Source: Marinobacter sp. es.042 (GTDB taxonomy: Bacteria; Pseudomonadota; Gammaproteobacteria; Pseudomonadales; Oleiphilaceae). Taken from it: a stretch of DNA of 64,000 nucleotides. The stretch is taken from the NCBI RefSeq assembly GCF_900188315.1, contig NZ_LT897781.1, positions 3,038,001 to 3,102,000 of the forward strand, in the 5' to 3' direction. Below the pieces are notes generated by a model that did no database searches, was not told the origin of the DNA, and saw only the letters and a list, made by a program, of their open reading frames with translations. The position numbers and the translations under genes were made by a program. Positions 35,615 to 44,291 of the stretch are shown here, in pieces. The number at the start of each line of letters is the position of its first letter. The first letter of the stretch is position 1.

Positions 35615-36279
35615 CAGCTTGCCGCCTCATAGTCCAGGGGATCTTTGACACCATTGGCAGCGAAGGCTTCCAGTCGTTCAACACAGGAGCCGCAGCGTCC
35701 ACAAGCCCGCTCCCGGCCGTTGTAGCAGGTCCAGGTCTGTGCATAGTCCAGTCCCAGGCGCAGGCCTTCAGCCAGGATCTGACCCTTGTCCATGGTCATG
35801 AAAGGCGCCTCAATGCCGACCGGCTCGTAGTTGGCCACGCGGCAGACCGCGTCCATTTTATCCACAAACTCCGGGCGACAGTCCGGGTAGATAGCGTGGT
35901 CGCCACCATGAGCTCCGTACCAGACGGCGCCAGCACCTGCGGTCACGGCGTAACCGGTCGCCAGGGACAGGAGAATCATGTTTCGGTTGGGCACCACGGT
36001 CGCTTTCATGCTGTCTTCTTCATAGTGGCCTTCCGGCACATCGATATCCGAGGTCAGCGATGAGCCGGCCATCACCTCACTCATGGCGCGGATATCGATC
36101 ACTTTGTGGGGCACACCCAGCGCTTCACAGACCGAACGCGCGCACTCAAGCTCCCGGACATGGCGCTGCCCGTAGTTGAAGGACAGGGCATGAACCTGGT
36201 AGCCGCGCTCCCGGGCCAGATGCAGCAGGGTGTAGGAGTCCATGCCTCCGGAATAGATAACGACTACGGTGTCTGTCAT
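35614..36279 (-). CDS. queC: 7-cyano-7-deazaguanine synthase
   Basis: A 221-residue ATP-dependent enzyme that turns 7-carboxy-7-deazaguanine into preQ0. The N-terminal PP-loop motif is [14 protein letters not shown]. Zn2+ ligands are visible near the C-terminus in [15 protein letters not shown] together with the cysteine in TWTCYNG. It is the first gene of the queC-queE pair; queuosine modifies tRNA wobble position 34. I see no preQ1 riboswitch in the 185-base upstream region. Confidence 0.96.
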   Translation of the reverse strand: MTDTVVVIYSGGMDSYTLLHLARERGYQVHALSFNYGQRHVRELECARSVCEALGVPHKVIDIRAMSEVMAGSSLTSDIDVPEGHYEEDSMKATVVPNRNMILLSLATGYAVTAGAGAVWYGAHGGDHAIYPDCRPEFVDKMDAVCRVANYEPVGIEAPFMTMDKGQILAEGLRLGLDYAQTWTCYNGRERACGRCGSCVERLEAFAANGVKDPLDYEAAS

Positions 36280-36464
36280 TCGGGCTCCCCGTATGGTGCG
36301 GTTCGGATTTGGCTGGTTTACTGTCGCGCCCGAGGCCTGTTGCTGTCATCGGGCTTTTACAATGAATGGACATATTGTAACAGTGCAGGAACAGGTTGGG
36401 TTCGCGTCTCGCTTGCGGGGCGGGTAAACTCAGCGAAAAACAACTCATCAGCTACACTGACTCC

Positions 36465-36998
36465 ATGACCACTATCCAGCCGGCATTCATCGATTTCGAG
36501 GCATCAAGCCTTGATCTGATCGCGAGCTACCCCATTGAGGTGGGAATCTGCATGCCGGATGGCACTCTCCACAGCTGGCTGATCAGCCCCCACGTGCTGT
36601 GGCAGGACTGGTCACAAAGCGCTGAGCAGATTCACGGCATTTCCCGCGAGACCCTGGAAGCGGATGGTATTGCGGTGAGCGAAGTCGCCAGTGCCCTCAA
36701 CGAACTGCTGCCGGAACAGGTGTTTTGCGATGCCTGGACCTTCGACAGTTTCTGGCTGCACCGTTTGTTCAAGGCCGCCCGCATAACGCCAACGTTTCAG
36801 CTTGAATCCATTTCAGCGCTGTTGGACACGAGGCAGGTGCGCGAATGGTCAGCACTTCGCCAGCAGGTGATTACAGAGCTTGGCCTGCCTGTGCATCGGG
36901 CCGCAAACGATGCCCTGATTCTCCACAAAACCTGGGAACGGATTGCGCCGAATCAGGACGAACTGGCGCCGTTAACGGGTCAAACCCGGCAGGCCTGA
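36465..36998 (+). CDS. DnaQ-like 3'-5' exonuclease (DEDDh)
   Basis: A 177-residue DEDD-superfamily exonuclease. Exo I is FIDFEASSL (metal-binding Asp and Glu), followed by the HGIS element; exo II is FCDAWTFD, and exo III is HRAANDALIL with the general-base His of the DEDDh type. It is a stand-alone nuclease domain, perhaps acting on short DNA or RNA; the substrate is unknown. No good Shine-Dalgarno sequence precedes the ATG, but the exo I motif fixes the start region. Divergent from queC. Confidence 0.85.
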   Translation: MTTIQPAFIDFEASSLDLIASYPIEVGICMPDGTLHSWLISPHVLWQDWSQSAEQIHGISRETLEADGIAVSEVASALNELLPEQVFCDAWTFDSFWLHRLFKAARITPTFQLESISALLDTRQVREWSALRQQVITELGLPVHRAANDALILHKTWERIAPNQDELAPLTGQTRQA

Positions 36999-37013
36999 CG
37001 CATTCCCGGTTGA

Positions 37014-37253
37014 TCAGTGCCTGGCGTGACGGACACGCAGTGCGATGACCTCGAGACCATCCCGAAGGGTATTCAGCGTCCAGTAGGTCACCAGGGCCAT
37101 GAGCGCGGCTCCCGTCACGGTAAACACCAGATTCTCACCCACGACCTGCTCCTGCGCGACCAGCAGGTAAAGACCAAGTGCAATAATCAGGGCGAGTTCA
37201 ATCAATGCGTGGGAACGGAACTTTTTACTGGCAGATCCGGCTTCGTCGGACAT
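37014..37253 (-). CDS. Small two-helix membrane protein of unknown function
   Basis: A 79-residue protein with a charged N-terminus (KKFRSHALIE), two predicted membrane helices (LALIIALGLYLLV and LVFTVTGAALMALVTYWTL) and a basic C-terminus (RVRHARH). It recalls small PsiE-like proteins, but the resemblance is weak. The ATG at 37253 is used; a TTG five codons earlier also exists. A reverse-strand terminator lies 120 bases upstream, insulating the gene. Confidence 0.65.
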   Translation of the reverse strand: MSDEAGSASKKFRSHALIELALIIALGLYLLVAQEQVVGENLVFTVTGAALMALVTYWTLNTLRDGLEVIALRVRHARH

Positions 37254-37372
37254 TTTGCTAGGTTTCAACCTCTGTCTGTTGATGGCGATTAATCGACTAT
37301 TAGTGTGCGAATTATCGCCGGGACAGGCCGCAAAATCTGTAAGAAGTAATGGCTACGAAGATTCCACTACCC

Positions 37373-37400
37373 AAAAAAAACGCAGCCATAGAGGCTGCGT
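37373..37400 (-). terminator. Intrinsic terminator, reverse strand, without an evident gene
   Basis: Stem ACGCAGCC/GGCTGCGT with a 5-base loop. On the reverse strand it is followed by eight T. The nearest reverse-strand gene upstream of it ends at 38098, nearly 700 bases away. It may end a small RNA or antisense transcript. Confidence 0.8.
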
Positions 37401-37533
37401 AGAAAGGAGAGATCCATCGACTACCTGGCGCGGCAGGCAGTCGGGATTGCACAACGTAAAACACGTGACGGAGAGAATTATGCCAAGCGCCCCTGGAGGC
37501 CGTCTGTAGGGGTTTGCCGAAGAAGCCGGGCTA

Positions 37534-37561
37534 TTGCAAACGGCCCATTAGCCTATACACT
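37534..37561 (+). promoter_or_regulatory. Possible sigma-70 promoter of the attenuator leader
   Basis: TTGCAA (-35) and TACACT (-10), each 4 of 6 to consensus with a 16-base spacer. It would start a leader about 200 bases long before the terminator at 37771. Weak alone; credible by position. Confidence 0.35.
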
Positions 37562-37590
37562 GGTAGTCGAACCGAAACATAAGAGCCGGT

Positions 37591-37680
37591 ATGACCAGAA
37601 TGATTCCACAGTTCAGCGCTTACACAGCAGCAGGTTGCCATGCAGGGCAGTCTGTTCGCGCGATGGTGAAAGACATCTAA
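37591..37680 (+). CDS. Candidate 29-residue leader peptide
   Basis: An open frame of 29 codons beginning MTRMIPQFSAY and ending VRAMVKDI, stopping 16 bases before the first stem of the attenuator-like structure. A partial ribosome site (AAGAG) is 5 bases before the ATG. There is no run of one amino acid, so classical amino-acid attenuation is not indicated. It may instead be a chance frame; listed because of its position. Confidence 0.35.
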   Translation: MTRMIPQFSAYTAAGCHAGQSVRAMVKDI

Positions 37681-37695
37681 CGGCTTTCGGTCAGT

Positions 37696-37771
37696 CCCGG
37701 GAGCCTATGTAGCGACCGGGTCAGCTTCTCCGCGAAACCCCGGTCGCTTCAGGCACCGGGGTTTTGTTTTT
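37696..37771 (+). promoter_or_regulatory. Attenuator-like mutually exclusive stems with intrinsic terminator
   Basis: Terminator: AAACCCCGGT (37735-37744) pairs with ACCGGGGTTT (37755-37764), followed by TTTTGTTTTT. Antiterminator: AGCGACCGGG (37711-37720) pairs with CCCGGTCGCT (37739-37748), 10 bp, using the same bases as the terminator's left arm. A further CCCGG at 37696-37700 could pair with CCGGG at 37716-37720 and release the terminator. The downstream gene starts 28 bases after the T run. Confidence 0.65.
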
Positions 37772-37799
37772 GCAGCCGCAAAACGACAAGGAGAACATC

Positions 37800-38072
37800 A
37801 TGAAAAGACATCCGACAACTCGCGCAGCAAACCAGCCCATGAACAATCGCCAGGGCCCGATCAAGCGTCCGGAGAAGCTGCCGCTGCTGGATGCCATCTG
37901 CAAAAAACTTAATCAGCGCGTCAATCTGGATGACGAACAGCGGGTGCTGGGAGTGTATGAGCGGGGCTGGATCTTCAAGGGCGTCCTGGGCAATATGAAC
38001 GACGCTGAGGCAAGGTACGTCAGAGCATTGGCGACCCGTTACAATTCCTGGATCGCCCGGCAGGTCGCCTGA
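37800..38072 (+). CDS. Hypothetical basic protein, 90 residues, behind an attenuator-like leader
   Basis: A 90-residue basic protein with a perfect AAGGAG ribosome site 7 bases upstream of the ATG. The first 30 residues are polar and basic (MKRHPTTRAANQ...). The rest is predicted mixed helix (LLDAICKKLNQRVNLDDEQRVLGVYERGWIFKGVL). It has no membrane segment and one cysteine. I do not recognise the family. Expression appears to be controlled by the transcriptional structure just upstream. It is convergent with the response-regulator gene. Confidence 0.7.
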   Translation: MKRHPTTRAANQPMNNRQGPIKRPEKLPLLDAICKKLNQRVNLDDEQRVLGVYERGWIFKGVLGNMNDAEARYVRALATRYNSWIARQVA

Positions 38073-38086
38073 TTCAGAAGCCGCGT

Positions 38087-38117
38087 GTCTGAACCGGTCA
38101 GTGGCGCCGGTTCAGAC
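38087..38117. other. Stem-loop at the convergent ends of two genes
   Basis: An 11-bp perfect stem GTCTGAACCGG (38087-38097) / CCGGTTCAGAC (38107-38117), with the response-regulator stop codon in the loop. No T run on either side; it may still limit read-through or protect 3' ends. Confidence 0.5.
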
Positions 38118-38511
38118 CCTGCATCATCGCCATATCGCCGCCGTGAACCATGGCGTAATTGTTGACCACATCGTGTATTTTTTCCTGGGAGTAAGGCTTG
38201 ACCACGTAGCCGTTAGCACCGGCACTGATCGCACGCTGAATACTCTCGATCGAATCGTCCGCCGTCACCAGCACAATGTGCTGCTCCTCACGGGCGTCCT
38301 TGAATTCCAGCATCAGTTCGTGCCCATCGCCGTCCGGCAACCCCAGATCCAGCAGGATGATGTGAAATTCCCCGGCCTTGAAAGCCGTCCTGGCGGAAGC
38401 TGCGTCAATACACTCGATCACCTTGGTTGCGCCAGCGTTGTAGAGCATATCCACGAGCCGCTCTCGCATCACAGGCTCATCTTCCACTACCAGCACTTTC
38501 AGATCCGTCAT
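38098..38511 (-). CDS. Single-domain response regulator (CheY-like)
   Basis: A 137-residue receiver domain without output domain. The acidic pocket is VVEDEP, the phosphoacceptor Asp is in LLDLGLPDGDG, the switch Thr in VTADDS, and the Lys in VVKPYSQEK. A short tail follows (GGDMAMMQGLNRRH). It likely accepts phosphate from, or relays to, the hybrid kinase encoded upstream on the same strand. The ATG at 38511 is preceded by AGGAGC. It follows the membrane protein gene by 14 bases, so the three genes 42649-38098 probably form an operon. Confidence 0.92.
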   Translation of the reverse strand: MTDLKVLVVEDEPVMRERLVDMLYNAGATKVIECIDAASARTAFKAGEFHIILLDLGLPDGDGHELMLEFKDAREEQHIVLVTADDSIESIQRAISAGANGYVVKPYSQEKIHDVVNNYAMVHGGDMAMMQGLNRRH

Positions 38512-38525
38512 GTGGGTTGCTCCTC

Positions 38526-39083
38526 TCAAACTGTCGGGTCGTTGCCTGTGCGCCGTGGCAGGTCCAGCGGCGCTGGTCGGGGCTCGCTCATGTCACTGTA
38601 GTCAGAGCGTGGCGAGGTCTCCGGATTGGCCGTCGTCCCGTCCTCCATGCCAAACCGTGTCAGTATATTGCTGATGCTCACAGCGGTTGTGTAGAGGGAT
38701 ATCGCAATAATCAGAAGGATCGGCTGAACAAAGGTTACAAAACCGGGTACATCCGCGCTTCCCAGTATACTCAGGATCAGAATGATTGCCGGCCCCAGCA
38801 CCACGAAAAGCGTCAGGGCAATGAAGAAAACAATCCGCTCCTTGTAGCGCCCGAGCTCCCGGTTGGTCACGAGACCGAGCACGAACTTGCCGATAGCCAG
38901 ACCGGCAAGAATAGCGGCGGCGATGCTCAGGTCCGGTCGCAGCAGGGTTTCGTAAAGCCGGCCTTCCCATAACCGTTGCATACCGATAATCAGAAAGGGA
39001 AACAACACAAACAGGATGTCGGCATAGGTACCATACATCATGCTCAGGGAATGGTGTTCTCGGCGTTCCGGCAGCTCACTCAT
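38526..39083 (-). CDS. Membrane protein of unknown function in a two-component operon
   Basis: A 185-residue protein with four to five predicted membrane helices (ADILFVLFPFLIIGM, AAILAGLAIGKFVLGLV, IVFFIALTLFVVLGPAIIL, ILLIIAISLYTTAVSI) and a polar C-terminal tail. I do not recognise the family. The ATG at 39083 is chosen because AGGAAG lies 7 bases upstream; ATG 39104 and GTG 39110 are also in frame. It lies between the hybrid kinase and the single-domain response regulator on the same strand, which suggests a role in the same signalling system. Confidence 0.75.
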   Translation of the reverse strand: MSELPERREHHSLSMMYGTYADILFVLFPFLIIGMQRLWEGRLYETLLRPDLSIAAAILAGLAIGKFVLGLVTNRELGRYKERIVFFIALTLFVVLGPAIILILSILGSADVPGFVTFVQPILLIIAISLYTTAVSISNILTRFGMEDGTTANPETSPRSDYSDMSEPRPAPLDLPRRTGNDPTV

Positions 39084-39115
39084 CGGGTTCTTCCTGTTGG
39101 TCATACTCACACACG

Positions 39116-42100
39116 TCAGCCTGGCGTTTTTGCAGCGGCGAGGGCACGGTCTATCATTTCACCGAGTTCCTTCAGTTCGCTGCGAACACGTTCCCAGTCC
39201 GGCTCAGTGACTTTCAGCAGCTCTTCCAGTATACCCGCCTGTCGGGTCATCAGCGGATAGCCCATGGCACCCGCCGTGCCCTTGATCTGGTGGGCTTCGG
39301 TTTTCATTGCTTCACGATCTGCGTCCGCCAGCGCGGCATCCATTCGGGTCCGCCGCGCGGCAAGCCCGTCAAGAAACTGTGCCACCAGGTGGGCAATTTC
39401 AGCGTCTTCGCCGGTATCTGCGGCGAAAACGGGGCCCGTGCCCAGCAGCCGATCCAGCAGGGCCGTCAGGTGGGACTGATCAATGGGCTTGTTCAGCACG
39501 CCGTCACAACCGGCCTCAAGCAACGCATCGGTTTCCTGCTGATCGCCGGCTGTAAAGGCAATCACCGGCCGGCGGAACCCGGCCTGGCGCAGCAACCTGG
39601 TGGCGTCAACACCATCCATTCCCGGCATGTGACGGTCCATCAGCACCAGATGAACCGTATCGGACAATGCAGTCCGAACCGCGTCCTCGCCGCCGGTCAC
39701 TGCCACGACGTCCAGACCTTCCCGGCGCAGCATACGCTCTACCAGCTGCCGGTTTTCCGTGTTGTCTTCGGCAACCAGCACCTTGCCCTGATAGCGTGAG
39801 GTTCGTTCATCAGCGGAGGCCGGCGTCACCGACAGGTATCGTCCCAGTGTTTCATAGAAGCGCTGCTTGTCGATGGGCTTCGCCAGGTGTTCATTGCAGC
39901 CGGCCAGGCGATAGTCGGCAATGTCCTCGGACATCACATTGGCGGTGAGCGCGATGACCGGCGTATTCACCCCGGCTTCGCGAAGTGCCGCCGTCGCGTC
40001 ACGGCCGTTCATCACCGGCATCTGTATGTCCATCAGGATCAGATCAAAGGGTTCGCGAATCGCCATTTCCAGGGCTTCCGCTCCGTTGCTCACATGGACA
40101 AGCTCGGCTCCGGTTCGAGACACCAGCAGGGAAACAAGCCGCCGGTTCACCTCGTTGTCCTCGGCACACAGGATACGCCCTGACAATCGCGGCGCGACAA
40201 CCATGGGGATGGTCCGGCGGCGCTGGCTCAGCTCCGAGGCATCGCGCAGGAAATGCACCTCATCCAGTGGCCCGGTCCGGATCGAAAGCTCAAACTCGCT
40301 GCCCTCGCCATAGGTGCTGTTCACCCGGATACTGCCGCCAAGCATTTCCGCCAGACGCCGGGAAATGCTGAGCCCGAGGCCGGTGCCACCATATTGCCTG
40401 GAAATGGCGGCGCTGCCCTGTGCAAAGGGATCGAACAGCCGCCCCAATTGCTCCGGCTTCATACCAATGCCGGTATCCACGACCCGGGCCACGAGCAATT
40501 CCTGATCGCGATCACAACGGACCACCAGGGAAATGGACCCCTTATCGGTAAATTTAAGGGCATTACCACACAGGTTGATGATGATCTGGCGCAGTCGGGT
40601 GGGGTCGGTGCGTACCTGCTCCGGCAACGGGTATTCGCAGATGATGCTGAAATCCAGTCCTTTTTCCCGGGCTCTTGGCGCGAAGAAGGCGCGAATCTCA
40701 TCAAGAAGTTCCGCCAGATTGACCGATACGATGTCCACATCCAGTTTGTTCGCGTCGATTTTCGAGTGGTCGAGGATGTCGTTGACCAGATCCAGCAGAT
40801 GTCGGCCGCTGCGCACCACCGTCTCGGCACTGCTTCTTTTCTCCGGTTCACTGAGATCCGGATCAAGCAGCGTTTCTCCGTAACCGATGATGGCTGCCAG
40901 CGGTGTGCGGATCTCATGGCTCATATTGGCCAGGAACTGGCTTTTCGCCTCCGCGGAATTGCGGGCAAGCTCCTTCTCGAGACGCTCCTGCTCACGCTCC
41001 CTCTCGATTCTCAAGCGATTGTGACTTTCGGTGGCGTCGATGCAGGTGCCTTCCAGGTGAGTGGGCTCGCCGTCGGCGTCATAAACCGTATGCAGTGAGA
41101 TGGTCGCCCAGCGCTCGTCACCATCCCGGGTCAGGTATCGGGCCTCAATGCCCTTGACCGTGCCCCGGGCCTCCAACTGCTCGATCACCAGCCGCCGCAA
41201 CCGGTCGTCGGCAATACAGGTTTCCAGTACGTCCGGGTTCCGCTTGAGCAACTCGCGGCTGCTGTTGTAGCCCAGCAGCCGCGCCATGGCGGGATTGGCC
41301 GTGACAAATCGCCGGTCCGGTGACATCTGGAACACGCCCTCGATGGCGTTATCGAACAGCGACTGGTAACGCTGAAGGTTCGACAACGCCCGCTGGCTCC
41401 AGCCCAGGGCCTCGCCCTGGACCTGCTTGATCCTGTCTGCGAGGGCAAAAGAAAACAGGATAATCTGGGCGGTCAGACCAAACTGGGGTGAGTAAGCGGT
41501 GAAGGTGTTCAATGGCAGTATGCCCATCACCGTCAGGGCATAGATACCGAAGCCCACCAGCGCCAGTGTCCAGGCGAAAAAATAGGAACGGGCCGCCGGA
41601 TTGTAATAGCGCCAGGACAGGTAACTGACCACGATCAGAATCAGGCTCAGCAGAATGGAGCCAACCACAATCCATTCCATGGCGACGTGGTAGGGCAGGA
41701 ACAGCGACAGCACGAAAGTGGCAACCACCGAATACAGGCACAGGCGGATGACCTGATCAAGATCGGCCGACCGTTCCCGGGTTTCAAGCAGCGACCTTGC
41801 CATCAGCAGGCCCCAGAACCAGGTCAGAATGATCTGGAAGTGCAGGAACTGCTTGTCGAACAGAGCGGGCCGGCTGTCGAGAAGCTGGATACCGTGAACC
41901 TGTTCGGTGAAGATAAAGATGGCCGCAAAGACCAGGTAGAGCACGTAATAGATGCTGCTCCGCTCGCGAACCGAGACCGCGACGAACAGGTTGTAGGCAA
42001 GAATGGCCAGCACCGAACCAAGCAGGATGCCCCGCACCAGCTCATCCACCGAGACTTTTTCAATGTAGCTGTCCGGGTGCCAGAGGCTGATCGGCAGACG

Positions 42101-42649
42101 GAAAGTATTGGTGTTGACCACCCGCAAGTAGACGTGGCTCAGGGAATCCGGTGCCAGTGAAAGGCGGAATGTCGGGTTGGGGACAGCCAGGTCCCGTTCG
42201 ACCCAGTTGTCCTCATAACCCGCCTGTCGCTGATCGACCAGATCCCCGTCGCGGACCATGAACAGGGTGACTTCATCCACCAGAGGCAGGGCAAGCTCAA
42301 GGATCCATCCGTTCTGGTCCAGACTGCCCGCCGAGAGCAGATCCAGGCGCACCCAGTATGCGGATTCCGTGTAGCCGAAGTTCAACACGCCGCCTTCGTG
42401 GCGGGTAAAGGCACCCGATTCGAGAGCGCGAACCTCATCGAGGGTCAGTTCCTGCCCCGGGTCCTCGAGATACCAGATGCAGCCACCCAGATCACGGATA
42501 CTCTCGATACCGCCGTCCAGGACAATCTCGCCATCATGGCAGGGCCCGGCCGCACTGGCCGACGCCGGCATCATGGCCGTGACCAGGAACAGCAGGACCG
42601 CTACCAAAGACGTCACCGCTGGAAGCGCCAATTCAAGCCGTTGCCGCAA
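39116..42649 (-). CDS. Hybrid sensor histidine kinase: 7TMR-DISM, PAS, HisKA/HATPase, two receivers, Hpt
   Basis: About 1177 residues. Domains in order: signal peptide, periplasmic 7TMR-DISM extracellular domain (about 35-190), seven-helix 7TMR-DISM membrane unit (about 205-405), and PAS (425-540). Then come HisKA with phospho-His578 in NMSHEIRTPL and HATPase with DTGIGM and GGTGLGLSIS. Receiver 1 has Asp874 in LMDIQMP, receiver 2 has Asp1005 in LMDRHMPGMDG, and the Hpt domain has His1120 in AHQIKGTAG. Phosphate can thus be relayed internally and on to the CheY-like protein encoded downstream. The start is uncertain: the TTG at 42649 with GGAG upstream gives a normal signal peptide, while a GTG at 42733 has no ribosome site. 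Confidence 0.92.
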   Translation of the reverse strand: MRQRLELALPAVTSLVAVLLFLVTAMMPASASAAGPCHDGEIVLDGGIESIRDLGGCIWYLEDPGQELTLDEVRALESGAFTRHEGGVLNFGYTESAYWVRLDLLSAGSLDQNGWILELALPLVDEVTLFMVRDGDLVDQRQAGYEDNWVERDLAVPNPTFRLSLAPDSLSHVYLRVVNTNTFRLPISLWHPDSYIEKVSVDELVRGILLGSVLAILAYNLFVAVSVRERSSIYYVLYLVFAAIFIFTEQVHGIQLLDSRPALFDKQFLHFQIILTWFWGLLMARSLLETRERSADLDQVIRLCLYSVVATFVLSLFLPYHVAMEWIVVGSILLSLILIVVSYLSWRYYNPAARSYFFAWTLALVGFGIYALTVMGILPLNTFTAYSPQFGLTAQIILFSFALADRIKQVQGEALGWSQRALSNLQRYQSLFDNAIEGVFQMSPDRRFVTANPAMARLLGYNSSRELLKRNPDVLETCIADDRLRRLVIEQLEARGTVKGIEARYLTRDGDERWATISLHTVYDADGEPTHLEGTCIDATESHNRLRIEREREQERLEKELARNSAEAKSQFLANMSHEIRTPLAAIIGYGETLLDPDLSEPEKRSSAETVVRSGRHLLDLVNDILDHSKIDANKLDVDIVSVNLAELLDEIRAFFAPRAREKGLDFSIICEYPLPEQVRTDPTRLRQIIINLCGNALKFTDKGSISLVVRCDRDQELLVARVVDTGIGMKPEQLGRLFDPFAQGSAAISRQYGGTGLGLSISRRLAEMLGGSIRVNSTYGEGSEFELSIRTGPLDEVHFLRDASELSQRRRTIPMVVAPRLSGRILCAEDNEVNRRLVSLLVSRTGAELVHVSNGAEALEMAIREPFDLILMDIQMPVMNGRDATAALREAGVNTPVIALTANVMSEDIADYRLAGCNEHLAKPIDKQRFYETLGRYLSVTPASADERTSRYQGKVLVAEDNTENRQLVERMLRREGLDVVAVTGGEDAVRTALSDTVHLVLMDRHMPGMDGVDATRLLRQAGFRRPVIAFTAGDQQETDALLEAGCDGVLNKPIDQSHLTALLDRLLGTGPVFAADTGEDAEIAHLVAQFLDGLAARRTRMDAALADADREAMKTEAHQIKGTAGAMGYPLMTRQAGILEELLKVTEPDWERVRSELKELGEMIDRALAAAKTPG

Positions 42650-42776
42650 AATGTGATCTCCGCGAGGGTAGATACCGGTTTTTTGTTTTACTGTCAGTAG
42701 CCACGCCGGGGCTATACCGTCCCGGTGACTCACTCTAGCCGTTTACACCGTTTTTCGCATCCCGGGGCCATCTGAA

Positions 42777-43847
42777 ATGAGACATTCCTGCATTTTCGCC
42801 GCTGTTTCCATGACCACACTTGTCCTGAGTGGCTGCGGACTTGAGGATACCGGCCCTTCCGCGTTCAATCCGGCGACCAATGTGGATCTGACGTTCTCGA
42901 GCTTCAACCTGGAAAACACGGAGGTGGCACCGGACAACCTCGGCAATACCCGTTTCTGGGACTTTTACCGGGGCATCCAGCCGGCAGCAGACGACGCCGA
43001 CGACCTGCAAACCACCAGCGAAATACGCAGCCACATCGAGGTTTTCATCCGCGCCACGCCAACGGACGCCGGCACCAGCTATGACAGCGTGCGCAACCCG
43101 CTGGACCTGATGAACCAGGTGCTGGCTTCCGGCGAAGTCACCAATTTCCAGGAAGGCAAACGATACATCAGCCAGAGGATTGCAGATGGTGTCGCAGGCA
43201 CCTACAACAGCCGGGGCAACGGCGCGCAGATCCGGTTCACAGACCAGTCGGCGGTGATTGCCAATCTGCCGCTGAACGGCCAGCTCTGGATCTACCCGAC
43301 GCTTGACTGGCGTTACCTGCCGGATGGCCCGGAAGGCTCGGATCTCGACAACAAGGTATATCGCACGATCCAGTATGTCAGCCGCAGTGTTGAAGAAGAG
43401 GAGCAGGCCGCCCAGCCGGAACTGGTCAGCGTGCTGGCAGGCAGCCGGTTTGATGCCAACAGTTTCATGACACTGGGCTATAGCCCCACCGAATTCGCCA
43501 CCGCCGACTACCTGAGCCGGAACCATGGCAGCATTGAACTGCGCCAGGATTTCATTGACGAAAACACCGACACGCTGTTTATAAAGAATGACGAATCCGA
43601 GGTGATCACACTCGATCGCTATCCAGGTTATGGCCTGGAAGACAACAGCCCGGACTGCCTGAGAGTCGAGCTGGATTACAACATGGATCTGGTGAGGATT
43701 TTTGCCTCGAACGGCGAGCCAGCGCGCATTGACGACCCTGACTCAACGGACGGACAGGACACCATTCCGAATCCGGCCAATTGCACCTACCAGGAAGATG
43801 CCGAAGCGATTACCAGCTGGACAACAGTGCCTGTCGCCGGCCGCTAG
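42777..43847 (+). CDS. Hypothetical lipoprotein
   Basis: A 356-residue secreted lipoprotein. The lipobox LSGC gives a lipidated Cys at residue 20. The mature protein is acidic and soluble, with no recognised domain; many Asn, Asp and aromatic residues suggest a beta-rich fold. Two further cysteines near the C-terminus (SPDCLRVEL and ANCTYQED) could form a disulfide. It is divergent from the hybrid kinase and could be part of its regulon or sensory input (inference from position only). Its last 4 bases overlap the end of the convergent gene. Confidence 0.75.
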   Translation: MRHSCIFAAVSMTTLVLSGCGLEDTGPSAFNPATNVDLTFSSFNLENTEVAPDNLGNTRFWDFYRGIQPAADDADDLQTTSEIRSHIEVFIRATPTDAGTSYDSVRNPLDLMNQVLASGEVTNFQEGKRYISQRIADGVAGTYNSRGNGAQIRFTDQSAVIANLPLNGQLWIYPTLDWRYLPDGPEGSDLDNKVYRTIQYVSRSVEEEEQAAQPELVSVLAGSRFDANSFMTLGYSPTEFATADYLSRNHGSIELRQDFIDENTDTLFIKNDESEVITLDRYPGYGLEDNSPDCLRVELDYNMDLVRIFASNGEPARIDDPDSTDGQDTIPNPANCTYQEDAEAITSWTTVPVAGR

Positions 43848-44095
43848 CCGGCGCCGCCATCCCTGAGGTCCCAGTTCTGCAGGAAGCCTTTCTTGCGGTC
43901 GATCATGCGTTCATAGGTGGAGATCATGATGGCCGCGTGGGGTGCTTTGACAAGACGCAGGGTTTCTATTCGGCGCTCCAGCCGTTCAACTTCAGAGCGC
44001 ACCTGCTGGTGCACATGATTGCGAACGCTGTCGTGATGGTCCAGCTTGACCTCGCGGGAGGCGGATTGGTTACTGGGGGGTGTGGGCTTGTCCAT
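43844..44095 (-). CDS. Hypothetical small helical protein
   Basis: An 83-residue charged protein, mostly predicted helix (EVERLERRIETLRLVKAP), probably coiled coil, with no membrane segment. The start at ATG 44095 is used (GAGAAG upstream); the frame stays open 19 codons further. The family is unknown to me. It overlaps the convergent lipoprotein gene by 4 bases at the stop codons. Confidence 0.6.
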   Translation of the reverse strand: MDKPTPPSNQSASREVKLDHHDSVRNHVHQQVRSEVERLERRIETLRLVKAPHAAIMISTYERMIDRKKGFLQNWDLRDGGAG

Positions 44096-44170
44096 TCGGC
44101 TTCTCGTCCAATGAGTCGTGATAGATCCTTTTCCCATCACGCAAGTCTGCACAACTGTCCGACATAGTGC

Positions 44171-44200
44171 AATAAAAATGAATAGAGTTTCATTTTTATT
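44171..44200. promoter_or_regulatory. AT-rich 12-bp inverted repeat
   Basis: AATAAAAATGAA (44171-44182) and TTCATTTTTATT (44189-44200) with a 6-base centre, lying between the divergent 83-residue and 114-residue genes. This is a typical operator position; the protein is unknown. It is not a terminator, as no gene ends here. Confidence 0.45.
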
Positions 44201-44291
44201 TTCAGCTCTGCCGGACCTCCTGTCATTCAGACGACAGAACCCCTGCTATAGTTCCCTGTAGAGACCACATTGCCCACCGACAGGAGCTCCC

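Larger units (their letters stand above)
37254..37799. other. 546-base non-coding region with regulatory structures
   Basis: No conventional gene is visible. It contains a reverse-strand intrinsic terminator (37373-37400), a possible sigma-70 promoter (37534-37561), a 29-codon ORF (37591-37680), and an attenuator-like set of stems ending in a forward-strand terminator (37696-37771). Each is listed separately. Confidence 0.6.

Noticed and set aside
36280..36464. preQ1 riboswitch upstream of queC
   Set aside because: I could not find the short pseudoknot pattern of preQ1 aptamers in the leader of queC.
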